Shown here: positions 1-6,124 of the stretch, piece after piece
Layout: each line of letters starts with the position of its first letter
How positions within the stretch are numbered: position 1 is the first letter of the stretch
DNA from: Zoogloeaceae bacterium
Lineage (GTDB): Bacteria > Pseudomonadota > Gammaproteobacteria > Burkholderiales > Rhodocyclaceae
Direction: 5' to 3'
DNA length: 9,119 bases
NCBI GenBank assembly: GCA_031290535.1
Contig: JAITNI010000146.1
Span: forward strand, 1-9,119
Made by a program: the position numbers and the translations under genes
The notes under the pieces: generated by a model
Databases searched by the model: none
What the model was told of the DNA's origin: nothing
Seen by the model: only the letters and a program-made list of their open reading frames with translations

Positions 1-2898
1 CTGAAGGCGGAAGATTTGGCGCAGGGCGTGGCGGACTGGGACGCCTGTTTTGCCAGCGGGCAGGCGCTGGCGGAAATCTCCGACAAGGCCGAAAATTTTC
101 GCGCTGCCATTTTGCGGGACAAAAAAACCAGAAAGGGCAAAACGCCGCCCGAACATGCCTTTTTTGAGGCGGCAGAAAAACTTTGGCAACGCCGTGACAC
201 GCTGGAAGCCGAACTGGAACAGCAGCGTCTGGCGCTGTTTCGGGATTTTCTGGCCTGGGCGACGCCGGAAATGCAGACGCGCAAACGCGCCCGCCGTCAG
301 GTGGATTACGACGATTTGCTCGGCAACCTGCACCGGGCGCTGACCGGGGCGAGGGGGGCCGCGCTGGCGGCCAGCCTGCGGACGCGCTATCCGGCGGCGC
401 TGATCGACGAATTTCAGGATACCGACCCGCTGCAATTTGAAATTTTCCAGACCCTGTACGCCAACCGGGACAATCCGGCTTTTCTGGTGGGCGACCCCAA
501 GCAGGCGATCTACAGCTTTCGGCAGGCGGATTTGCACACCTATCTGGCGGCCAGAAAAGAGGCGCGGGCGCGTTACTGGCTTCAGGACAACCAGCGTTCC
601 TGTCCGGGCGTCATCGCCGGGGTGAATGCGCTCTTTTCCGCCAATCCGCAGGCATTCATGCTGGCCGGGCTGGATTTTCTGGCCGCCAGCCGGGGCGCAA
701 AACCCTTGCCGGTTCTGTTCGATTCCAGCGACATCGAGCGCGGCGCGTTTCATTTCTGGCAGTTGCCGGCAGGCGAGGCGGCGCTCGACAAGGCCAGTGC
801 CTTGCAACGCACGGCAGAGGCCACGGCGGCGGAAATCGCCCGCCTGCTTGCGGCGGCGCGGCGGCGGGAGATTTGTGTGGGGGATTCTCCCTTGCCGCCC
901 AAACGCATCGCCATTCTGGTACGCACGCACCGGCAGGGCTGGCTCATCAAGGAAGCGCTGGCGGCAGTGGGCGTCCAGGCGGCGGAACTGGCGCAGGACG
1001 ATGTGTTTTTGAGCGCCGAGGCGGAAGACCTGGAACGCCTCCTGCTGGCGCTTCTGGAACCAGCCCGCCTCGGCGCGCTCAAGGCCGCGCTGGCCACACC
1101 GCTCTTCGGCCTGAACGCCCACGACATCGCCGCCCTGAATGAGGAAGAAGCGGCGCTCAACGCATGGCTGGAACGCTTTGCCCGCTGGCATCGCCTCTGG
1201 CAAAAGCGCGGCGTGCTGGCGGCATTGAACCGGGTTGGGCAGGAGCGGCAGTTCGCTGCCCGCCTTCTCGCCCTGCCGGAGGGCGAGCGGCGGCTGACCA
1301 ATCATCTGCACCTCGTGGAATTGCTGCACCGGATGGAAGACCAGACGCCGCAGGCGGCACGGCTCCTGCGCGAATTTTCCCGCAAACGACAAGCGGGCGT
1401 GGAAGGGCTGGACGAGACCGCGCAACTGCGTCTGGAATCCGACCGCGATCTGGTCAGCATTGTCACCATTCACCGGGCCAAGGGGCTGGAATACGACATC
1501 GTGTTTTGCCCCTTTCTCTGGGAAGGCGGCGGGCAGCCGTCGGGGCAGGCATTGCCCGGCCAGTTTTACCATGACGGGGACGGGCGTCTGCGCCTTGACT
1601 ACCGCCCGGAAGGCGAGGCGGCGAAACAGGCGGCCCGGCAGGAGCAGGCGGCGGAATGGCTGCGCCTGTACTACGTGGCGCTCACCCGTCCCGTGCATCG
1701 CTGCTATCTGGTCTGGGGCGACTATACGCTCAGGGGCAGCCGCGTCGAGAGCGCCCGCAGTCTTTTGAACTGGCTGGTGGCGGGGGCAGGCTACCAACCG
1801 GAGGCATGGCTGACGGCTGACGGCAAGACCCTGCCGGACGCCGCTGCCCTGAAAACAGCCTGGCAAACCCTGATCGCCGGACTGGACGCCAGCACCGAAG
1901 CCTTGCCGGAAACAGGTTTGGCAGGCCAGACGCGGCGGGTCGCGGAGGAAGCCGCCGAAGATTATGCCGCCGCCGTCGCCCATCGCGCCCTGACGCCCGG
2001 TTTTCGCATCGACAGTTTTTCCAGTCTGATACGGCATGGCGATTTTTCCGCCCGCGAGGGGGAGGGGAAGGCGCAGGACGATCTGCCCGATCTGCCGTCG
2101 CTGCCGGATGCCCCGGAACGGCTGGCGGCGCAAATGGCGCAGCGGGCGCAGACGTCGCCCGACGACATCCTGCATTTTCCCAGAGGGCCGCAGGCCGGGG
2201 ACTGCATTCATGATTTTCTGGAACGCCTTGATTTCGACCGCCCGGAAAGCCACGCCTTTGCCGCAGACCTGGCCCTGAGCCGCCATCCCCCCGGCGACCC
2301 GGAACGAAAGGCCGACCATCCGGCAATGCTCAAAACACTGGCGACCAATCTGGCGGCTACGCCCCTGCCGCTCCCCGGCTGCCGGACGCCGTTTTTGCTC
2401 CACACGCTGACTCCGGAGCGGCGGCTGGTGGAGCTGGAATTTTATCTCCCTGTCGCCCGTCTTGATGCCCATGTGCTGCAAAATATCATGACCGCCCACG
2501 GCGAACCCGTGCCGCGCCTTGATTTTCCTGCCGCGCATGGCTTTCTCAAGGGCTACATCGACCTGATCTTCGCCCACGAAGGCCGCTACTATGTGCTGGA
2601 CTGGAAAAGCAACCATCTGGGCTGGACGCCCGAAGATTACAGCGACGCCGCCCTGCGCGAGGCAATGGGAGCGCACGGCTACACCCTGCAAGCCCGCCTG
2701 TACCTGCTGGCCCTGCACCGCTACCTGAAATGCCGCCTGCCCGACTACACCCCCGCTCAACATCTGGGCGGCGCGTGCTACCTTTTTTTGCGCGGCGTCC
2801 GCCCCGACTGGCAACAGCCCAACGGCCTCCCCACCGGTGTCTGCCTGCTGTCGCCGAAGGGGGAACTGGTGCTGGAAATGGAGCGGGCGCTGGGATAG
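1..2898 (+). CDS. recB: Exodeoxyribonuclease V beta subunit RecB (5'-truncated)
   Basis: RecB is the 3'-5' helicase and nuclease subunit of RecBCD, which resects double-strand breaks and loads RecA at Chi. The frame is open from base 1, so the start and the Walker A motif lie upstream; about 966 codons are visible (numbered here from base 1). Superfamily 1 helicase motifs are clear: DEFQDTDP at 136-143 (motif II), GDPKQAIYSFRQAD from 164 (motif III), a QDNQRS motif, VTIHRAKGLEYD from 488 (motif V) and VALTRP from 559 (motif VI). The C-terminal nuclease has the RecB pattern: the histidine of AGDCIHDFLE (H737), then GYIDLIF (D854) and LDWKSN (D867, K869), followed by LQARLYLLALHRYL and YLFLRGVRPDW. 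These last blocks favour RecB over AddA. E. coli RecB is 1180 residues and the spacing suggests about 200 are missing. No frameshift or lost catalytic residue is seen. recD does not follow. Family assignment is very secure. Confidence 0.95.
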   Translation: MKAEDLAQGVADWDACFASGQALAEISDKAENFRAAILRDKKTRKGKTPPEHAFFEAAEKLWQRRDTLEAELEQQRLALFRDFLAWATPEMQTRKRARRQVDYDDLLGNLHRALTGARGAALAASLRTRYPAALIDEFQDTDPLQFEIFQTLYANRDNPAFLVGDPKQAIYSFRQADLHTYLAARKEARARYWLQDNQRSCPGVIAGVNALFSANPQAFMLAGLDFLAASRGAKPLPVLFDSSDIERGAFHFWQLPAGEAALDKASALQRTAEATAAEIARLLAAARRREICVGDSPLPPKRIAILVRTHRQGWLIKEALAAVGVQAAELAQDDVFLSAEAEDLERLLLALLEPARLGALKAALATPLFGLNAHDIAALNEEEAALNAWLERFARWHRLWQKRGVLAALNRVGQERQFAARLLALPEGERRLTNHLHLVELLHRMEDQTPQAARLLREFSRKRQAGVEGLDETAQLRLESDRDLVSIVTIHRAKGLEYDIVFCPFLWEGGGQPSGQALPGQFYHDGDGRLRLDYRPEGEAAKQAARQEQAAEWLRLYYVALTRPVHRCYLVWGDYTLRGSRVESARSLLNWLVAGAGYQPEAWLTADGKTLPDAAALKTAWQTLIAGLDASTEALPETGLAGQTRRVAEEAAEDYAAAVAHRALTPGFRIDSFSSLIRHGDFSAREGEGKAQDDLPDLPSLPDAPERLAAQMAQRAQTSPDDILHFPRGPQAGDCIHDFLERLDFDRPESHAFAADLALSRHPPGDPERKADHPAMLKTLATNLAATPLPLPGCRTPFLLHTLTPERRLVELEFYLPVARLDAHVLQNIMTAHGEPVPRLDFPAAHGFLKGYIDLIFAHEGRYYVLDWKSNHLGWTPEDYSDAALREAMGAHGYTLQARLYLLALHRYLKCRLPDYTPAQHLGGACYLFLRGVRPDWQQPNGLPTGVCLLSPKGELVLEMERALG

Positions 2899-2910
2899 CG
2901 CCTGTTTTAT
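2884..2910 (+). terminator. Rho-independent terminator overlapping the recB stop codon
   Basis: GGCGCT (2886-2891) and AGCGCC (2897-2902) form a perfect 6-bp stem around a 5-base loop. A G-T wobble (2885/2903) and a C-G pair (2884/2904) extend it to 8 bp, and TTTTAT follows at 2905-2910. The TAG stop (2896-2898) sits across the loop and 3' arm. The stem-then-T-run layout is that of an intrinsic terminator, so recB would be the last gene of its transcript. This is read by eye; no folding energy was computed. Confidence 0.55.
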
Positions 2911-2936
2911 GCGCCCTGCCTGCCCTCATTCCATCT

Positions 2937-3030
2937 GTTCGCCCTGATTCAATCCGTTCGCCTTGATTCAACCCCCGTTCGCCCTGAGCTTGTCGAAGGG
3001 TGGGGGCGGCAGGGCTTCAGGGCGAACGGG
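2937..3030. repeat. Repeat cluster: three direct and one inverted copy of GTTCGCCCTGA
   Basis: Two 16-base units, GTTCGCCCTGATTCAA (2937-2952) and GTTCGCCTTGATTCAA (2956-2971), differ by one base. A third copy of the core GTTCGCCCTGA lies at 2977-2987 and runs into GCTTGTCGAAGGG. The unit starts are 19 and 21 bases apart. The inverted copy is at 3017-3030: CCCGTTCGCCCTGA (2974-2987) is an exact reverse complement of TCAGGGCGAACGGG (3017-3030), a 14-bp stem with a 29-base loop. The third unit matches, from memory, a CCTTCGACAAGCTCAGGGCGAACGG-type element dispersed in many proteobacterial intergenic regions. Its function is not established; it may act as a REP-like element or a backup transcription barrier. 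Confidence 0.75.
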
Positions 3031-3231
3031 ATTATTCAGGGTTTTCCTTACGCAAGACCAGCCTGCGGCCTTCAACCTTTGCAGTGAGGAAGCCCCCTCT
3101 GGAATGTTTGACCTTGTGCAAGTAAGCCGCACCCTAAAAAGGGCTTTGGCGACAGGGAATCAATGGCAAGAAAATTCATGCAATCGCCCTGATGCAAGAC
3201 GACAGAACGGCGCGGCGCTTTTCCCGGCTGT

Positions 3232-3237
3232 TACAAT
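3232..3237 (+). promoter_or_regulatory. Possible lipA promoter -10 box
   Basis: TACAAT matches the sigma70 -10 consensus TATAAT at five of six positions and sits 36 bases before the lipA ATG, which would give a leader of about 30 bases. No good -35 hexamer lies 16-18 bases upstream, where the sequence is GC-rich. The call rests on the -10 box and on the need for a promoter after the recB terminator. Confidence 0.35.
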
Positions 3238-3273
3238 AGGCGCGCCAACAGGTGATTTTCCTTCGGAGTTTCA

Positions 3274-4230
3274 ATGAGCAAGCAAGGCGTCAAGCAAAAG
3301 GGCGAGCAGAAGACCGCCCGCATTCCCATCAAGATTGTTCCGGCGGAGGCGCCGCTCAAAAAACCGGCCTGGATTCGCGTCAGGGCGGGGAGCGCGAGCG
3401 GGCGCTTTGGCGAGATCAAGCGCCTGTTGCGGGAGCAGAAGTTGCACACTGTTTGTGAAGAGGCTGCCTGCCCCAATATTGGCGAATGCTTTGGCCGGGG
3501 CACGGCCACGTTCATGATTCTGGGCGACATTTGTACCCGTCGCTGTCCCTTCTGCGATGTGGGGCACGGCCAGCCGCTGCCGCCGGACGCGGCGGAACCG
3601 GCGCATCTGGCCGATTCTGTCGCGCATCTGCAATTGCGTTATGTGGTGATTACCAGCGTCGACCGCGACGATCTGAAGGAGGGCGGCGCGGGGCATTTTG
3701 TGGCGGTCATTCGCGCCGTGCGCGAAAAAAGCCCGGCGACGCAGATCGAAATTCTGACGCCTGATTTCCGTGGTCGTCAGGCGCTGGCGCTTGAGATTCT
3801 GGGACAAAGCCTGCCCGATGTGCTCAATCACAATCTGGAAACCGTGCCGCGCCTCTATAAAGCGGCGCGGCCAGGGGCCGATTACGCCCTGTCCCTGCAA
3901 TTTCTGCGCGACTTCAAGGTGCGCTATCCCGATATTCCCACCAAATCCGGCCTGATGGTGGGTTTGGGAGAGACCGACGCGGAAATTCTGGAGGTTATGC
4001 GCGACCTGCGCGCGCACAGGGTGGAGATGCTCACCATTGGTCAATATCTGGCCCCCTCCGGCCACCACCTGCCCGTCGCTCGCTACGTGCCGCCGGAAAC
4101 CTTCAAAATGTTCGAGGCCGCCGCAGCAGAGATGGGGTTTGTGGCCGCCGCCTGCGCGCCGATGGTGCGCTCAAGCTACTGGGCCGACCAGCAGGCGCAT
4201 CAGGCCGGGGTGGGAGAGACGCCGGACTAG
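3274..4230 (+). CDS. lipA: Lipoyl synthase LipA
   Basis: LipA is a cytosolic radical-SAM enzyme that inserts two sulfur atoms at C6 and C8 of protein-bound octanoyl groups, giving the lipoyl cofactor of pyruvate and 2-oxoglutarate dehydrogenases and the glycine cleavage system. The 318-residue length is normal. The auxiliary cluster motif CX4CX5C is complete (C61, C66, C72, in [12 protein letters not shown]), as is the radical-SAM motif CX3CX2C (C87, C91, C94, in CTRRCPFC). The C-terminal RSSY motif (R299-Y302), whose serine ligates the auxiliary cluster, is present. The ATG at 3274 is preceded by GGAG at 3265-3268 with 5-base spacing, which supports this start. The octanoyltransferase gene lipB, often directly upstream of lipA in proteobacteria, is absent; a repeat-bearing gap lies there instead. 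The next gene starts 102 bases downstream with no obvious terminator between, so read-through is possible. Identity is certain. Confidence 0.98.
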   Translation: MSKQGVKQKGEQKTARIPIKIVPAEAPLKKPAWIRVRAGSASGRFGEIKRLLREQKLHTVCEEAACPNIGECFGRGTATFMILGDICTRRCPFCDVGHGQPLPPDAAEPAHLADSVAHLQLRYVVITSVDRDDLKEGGAGHFVAVIRAVREKSPATQIEILTPDFRGRQALALEILGQSLPDVLNHNLETVPRLYKAARPGADYALSLQFLRDFKVRYPDIPTKSGLMVGLGETDAEILEVMRDLRAHRVEMLTIGQYLAPSGHHLPVARYVPPETFKMFEAAAAEMGFVAAACAPMVRSSYWADQQAHQAGVGETPD

Positions 4231-4289
4231 GGGGCTTTTTGGGCTTTTCAGGCGCTGGCTTGCTTTTGTCGGGGAGAGCAGACACAATC

Positions 4290-4309
4290 TGGCAAATACA
4301 TTGGCAAAT
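4290..4309. repeat. Short direct repeat TGGCAAAT x2
   Basis: TGGCAAAT occurs at 4290-4297 and exactly again at 4302-4309. The 12-base offset is about one helical turn, so both copies face the same side of the DNA, just upstream of the Shine-Dalgarno sequence of the EAL-HDOD gene. This could be a regulator site or chance; no known operator is recognised. Confidence 0.3.
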
Positions 4310-4316
4310 TGGCGGG

Positions 4317-4323
4317 AAGGAGG
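4317..4323 (+). promoter_or_regulatory. Strong Shine-Dalgarno AAGGAGG deciding the start of the EAL-HDOD gene
   Basis: AAGGAGG is an exact anti-16S match, nine bases before the ATG at 4333. It lies inside the extension that a start at the in-frame TTG (4309) would give, so ATG 4333 is the better start. Confidence 0.75.
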
Positions 4324-4332
4324 GAGTTCAAG

Positions 4333-5823
4333 ATGACCGGTTTTTTTCGCAAACTTTTTGGCGGGTTCGGGGTAGCGTCTGAAAAAGAGTCAACCGCCCC
4401 TCCGGCGCAATCGCGGCCTTTGCAGGGCAGGGCAGGGGCGACGCCAGCGCCGGAGGAGGGCGCAAATGTAGCAGCAAACGCAGCAGCGAATGCGGACGCG
4501 GACGCGGACACTCGCGCCGAGGCCAATCTCTCGTCCGCCTTTTTGTGCCGCGAAGCCCTGTTGGGGCGCGACCAGAAAATTGTGGGCTACGAATTTTGCC
4601 ATCCGCAGCACCTGCATCCGCGCTTCATGGACAAGCGGGCGCTGGTGCGCCAGTATTGCGACGATGTGCTGTTGCGTCATCTGGTCGAACTGCCGGCGGA
4701 GGTTTTTCCGGGGGCGCGGATCGCGCTGCTGGAAATTTCTTCTGCGTCGCTGACGCATCCGCTGTTATCCCGTCTGCCCCGGCAAAATGTAGCGCTGGCG
4801 CTGGCGTTCCCGGAAAATGAGTTGCTCACCGAAGCGGGGGTAGACGAGGTGATTGCCGTTTCCGGGCAGTTTCGCGCCCACGGGGCGAAGATTGGCCTGA
4901 AGTGGCAGCCGTGCTGGTTGCGGGAAGCCCGATGGCTTGACTTGCTGCCGCATGTCGATTTTGTGCAGATGTCCTGGTCAGACTCCACAGAGGAGGATTC
5001 CGGCGCGCTGCTGACCGGGTTTCGGCAGGGAGCCATCCAGTCCGTCGCCAAGGCCAAATCCGCCGCTGAACCCCTGCGCCTGATCGCCAGCGACCTGAAA
5101 ACGCCGGAGGATTTTCAGCGTTGTTACCGTCTGGGGTTTGATTTTTTCCGGGGGCCGTTCATCAACCAGCGGGAGCCAGGCAAGGTCTCCAAAAGCGCCA
5201 TGAACCGGCTTCGCATCATGCAGCTTTTGAACCGCCTGCGCCACGACGCGGAAACATCGGCGCTGACGCAGGAATTGAAGCAAGACCCAGTACTCTCCTA
5301 CCGCCTGCTGCGCTATGTCAATTCGCCCGCGCTGGGGCTGCGGCACGAGATTACGAATCTGGATCAGGCAATGACGATTCTGGGGCGCAATACCTTGTAC
5401 CGCTGGCTTTCTTTCCTGCTCTTCAACGTCAGCGACCCCGGCTATTACGAATGGGCATTGACCGAACAGGCGCTCTCGCGCGCGGCGCTGATGGAGAGAC
5501 TGGGCAAAAAAGTAGACGCAGAGGGCGCGGAAGACGCCCTGTTTCTCACCGGGCTGTTTTCCCTGCTCGATCAGTTGATGGGCGAGTCACTGTCCGAGTT
5601 GACGGCACAAATTCAGATTCCCGAGGAAATCCGCCTCGCGCTGGTGCGCCGGGAGGGGGTGCTGGCCCGATTTCTCGCGCTGGCCGAAGCCTGCGAACAG
5701 ATGATTCCCGAAACCATCGCCCAGCAGGCCAGCTCTCTGGGGCTGTCTGCGCCAACGGTCAATACCGCTGTTTTTGAGGCGCTCGCCTGGGCGCATGACA
5801 TGACCGAACTCAGCGCCGGGTAA
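4333..5823 (+). CDS. EAL-HDOD signalling protein with degenerate EAL (YuxH-like)
   Basis: 496 residues from ATG 4333. The order is: an amphipathic N-terminus (MTGFFRKLFGGFG); an Ala/Asp-rich low-complexity linker to about residue 68; an EAL-like domain at about 70-285; a HDOD domain from about 287 to near the end, including RYVNSPALGL (from 327). In the EAL part the site where active enzymes read EALLR is GYEF (85-88), and the DDFGTG loop and AEGVE motif are not recognisable. FFRGPFINQRE near the end is the remnant of the QGY...KP block. It is therefore unlikely to hydrolyse cyclic-di-GMP. Proteins of this architecture generally act as signalling adaptors. HDOD is related to HD hydrolases but lacks their metal-binding histidines. 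The family is usually near 400 residues; the excess is the N-terminal tail and linker. No transmembrane segment is seen, so it is probably cytosolic or membrane-associated through the amphipathic start. Architecture is secure; target and pathway are unknown. Confidence 0.88.
   Translation: MTGFFRKLFGGFGVASEKESTAPPAQSRPLQGRAGATPAPEEGANVAANAAANADADADTRAEANLSSAFLCREALLGRDQKIVGYEFCHPQHLHPRFMDKRALVRQYCDDVLLRHLVELPAEVFPGARIALLEISSASLTHPLLSRLPRQNVALALAFPENELLTEAGVDEVIAVSGQFRAHGAKIGLKWQPCWLREARWLDLLPHVDFVQMSWSDSTEEDSGALLTGFRQGAIQSVAKAKSAAEPLRLIASDLKTPEDFQRCYRLGFDFFRGPFINQREPGKVSKSAMNRLRIMQLLNRLRHDAETSALTQELKQDPVLSYRLLRYVNSPALGLRHEITNLDQAMTILGRNTLYRWLSFLLFNVSDPGYYEWALTEQALSRAALMERLGKKVDAEGAEDALFLTGLFSLLDQLMGESLSELTAQIQIPEEIRLALVRREGVLARFLALAEACEQMIPETIAQQASSLGLSAPTVNTAVFEALAWAHDMTELSAG
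4492..4509 (+). repeat. Hexanucleotide tandem repeat GCGGAC x3 inside a coding region
   Basis: Three exact GCGGAC copies (4492-4497, 4498-4503, 4504-4509) encode Ala-Asp repeats in the linker before the EAL-like domain. The unit is a multiple of three, so slippage would change linker length without breaking the frame. Confidence 0.7.
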
Positions 5824-5850
5824 GAAGAGGCTGGAGGGGTGTCATGCCAA

Positions 5851-5871
5851 CTTCGGCGCAAAATGCCGGAG
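5851..5871 (+). terminator. Hairpin after the EAL-HDOD gene, weak terminator candidate
   Basis: CTTCGGC (5851-5857) pairs with GCCGGAG (5865-5871), a 7-bp stem with one G-T wobble and a 7-base loop, 27 bases after the stop codon. Only AATTT follows, so intrinsic termination would be weak. Confidence 0.35.
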
Positions 5872-5902
5872 AATTTCACGCAGCCTTGATGCCCAGGGTT
5901 TA

Positions 5903-5975
5903 TCGTCATTCCCGTACATAATCAAATGCCCCCGGCAGGCTCTTTCCTGCTGAGGATAGTATCCGCGAATGACGA
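5903..5975. repeat. Nested inverted repeat, REP-like
   Basis: TCGTCATTC (5903-5911) and GAATGACGA (5967-5975) are an exact 9-bp inverted repeat, extendable by two pairs past one mismatch. Inside lies a second hairpin: GCAGG (5935-5939), a 6-base loop, CCTGC (5946-5950), extended by a G-T and a C-G pair to span 5933-5952. CGTCATTCCCG and its complement resemble, from memory, dispersed GTCATTCCCGCG-type intergenic repeats of proteobacteria. Confidence 0.5.
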
Positions 5976-6016
5976 AGGGATTAATGCGGTGGCCTACCTT
6001 GATGCTGAAAACACTA

Positions 6017-6044
6017 TTGCATTCAGGATGAATCCTGCTAAAAT
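6017..6044 (+). promoter_or_regulatory. Sigma70-like promoter with a palindromic spacer
   Basis: TTGCAT (6017-6022) and TAAAAT (6039-6044) are 16 bases apart. The -10 box matches TATAAT at five of six positions; the -35 box keeps only the TTG core. The spacer contains CAGGAT-GA-ATCCTG (6024-6037), a perfect 6-bp palindrome placed where a bound repressor would block RNA polymerase. Transcription would begin near 6051, leaving a leader of about 74 bases. The promoter is moderately supported; the operator role is inferred. Confidence 0.5.
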
Positions 6045-6101
6045 CGCGGCCTGGTGCGCCGGGTTGGCTGTTGCAAAAGCCGCGTGGCGGCAGAACTGCA
6101 A
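6045..6101 (+). promoter_or_regulatory. Structured leader with two mutually exclusive stems
   Basis: GCCGC-GTG-GCGGC (6079-6091) is a perfect 5-bp stem with a 3-base loop, flanked by TTGCA (6071-6075) and TGCAA (6097-6101), which can pair as an outer stem. GCCGCG (6079-6084) is also the exact complement of CGCGGC (6045-6050), so an alternative stem would break the first. Such competition is typical of leader regulation but can arise by chance in GC-rich DNA. The predicted start near 6051 would leave only part of the 6045-6050 arm in the RNA, weakening the alternative. Confidence 0.3.
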
Positions 6102-6124
6102 ACCGTGAAAGAAGAAGAAGCGTA

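Larger units (their letters stand above)
2899..3273. other. 375-base intergenic region recB-lipA
   Basis: No convincing gene. The first third holds the end of the recB terminator and the GTTCGCCCTGA repeat cluster (2937-3030). Bases 3031-3230 are visibly lower in GC than the flanking genes and have no recognised gene. The last 40 bases hold a TACAAT -10-like box and the lipA ribosome binding site. Short open stretches occur here on both strands, but none has a ribosome binding site or a recognisable product. Confidence 0.7.
5824..6124. other. 301-base intergenic region with inverted repeats, promoter and leader
   Basis: No convincing gene. From left to right it holds a hairpin (5851-5871), a nested inverted repeat (5903-5975), a sigma70-like promoter (6017-6044) and a leader with two competing stems (6045-6101), then a purine-rich stretch before the next ATG. 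A 60-codon open frame (5926-6108) covers much of it but has no ribosome binding site and no recognisable product. Confidence 0.7.

Noticed and set aside
1..2898. AddA rather than RecB
   Set aside because: The C-terminal blocks LDWKSN, LALHRYL and YLFLRG with the upstream AGDCIHDFLE histidine follow the RecB pattern; AddA has a different nuclease context.
2937..2987. Short CRISPR-like array
   Set aside because: Units of 11-16 bases with gaps of only 3-5 bases leave no spacers, and no cas gene is near; this is a tandem repeat.
2963..3277. 104-codon plus-strand frame ending in an ATGA overlap with lipA
   Set aside because: Its start lies in the repeat (FALSLSKG is the usual accidental translation of this element), it has no ribosome binding site, and the remainder resembles no family.
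3271..4068. 265-codon minus-strand frame opposite lipA
   Set aside because: Antisense shadow of lipA; composition is His/Gln/Arg-rich and no domain is recognised.
4309..4332. TTG at 4309 as start of the EAL-HDOD gene
   Set aside because: The AAGGAGG ribosome binding site lies downstream of this TTG and is correctly spaced for the ATG at 4333.
5926..6108. 60-codon plus-strand frame in the gap before the sensor gene
   Set aside because: No Shine-Dalgarno sequence before the ATG, it runs across inverted repeats and the likely promoter, and its product is not recognisable.
6071..6110. GEMM-type cyclic-di-GMP riboswitch, suggested by GCAAAAGCC and GCAAACC in the leader
   Set aside because: The two short motifs are in the reverse of the GEMM order, the conserved junction sequences and second stem are absent, and the element is too short.
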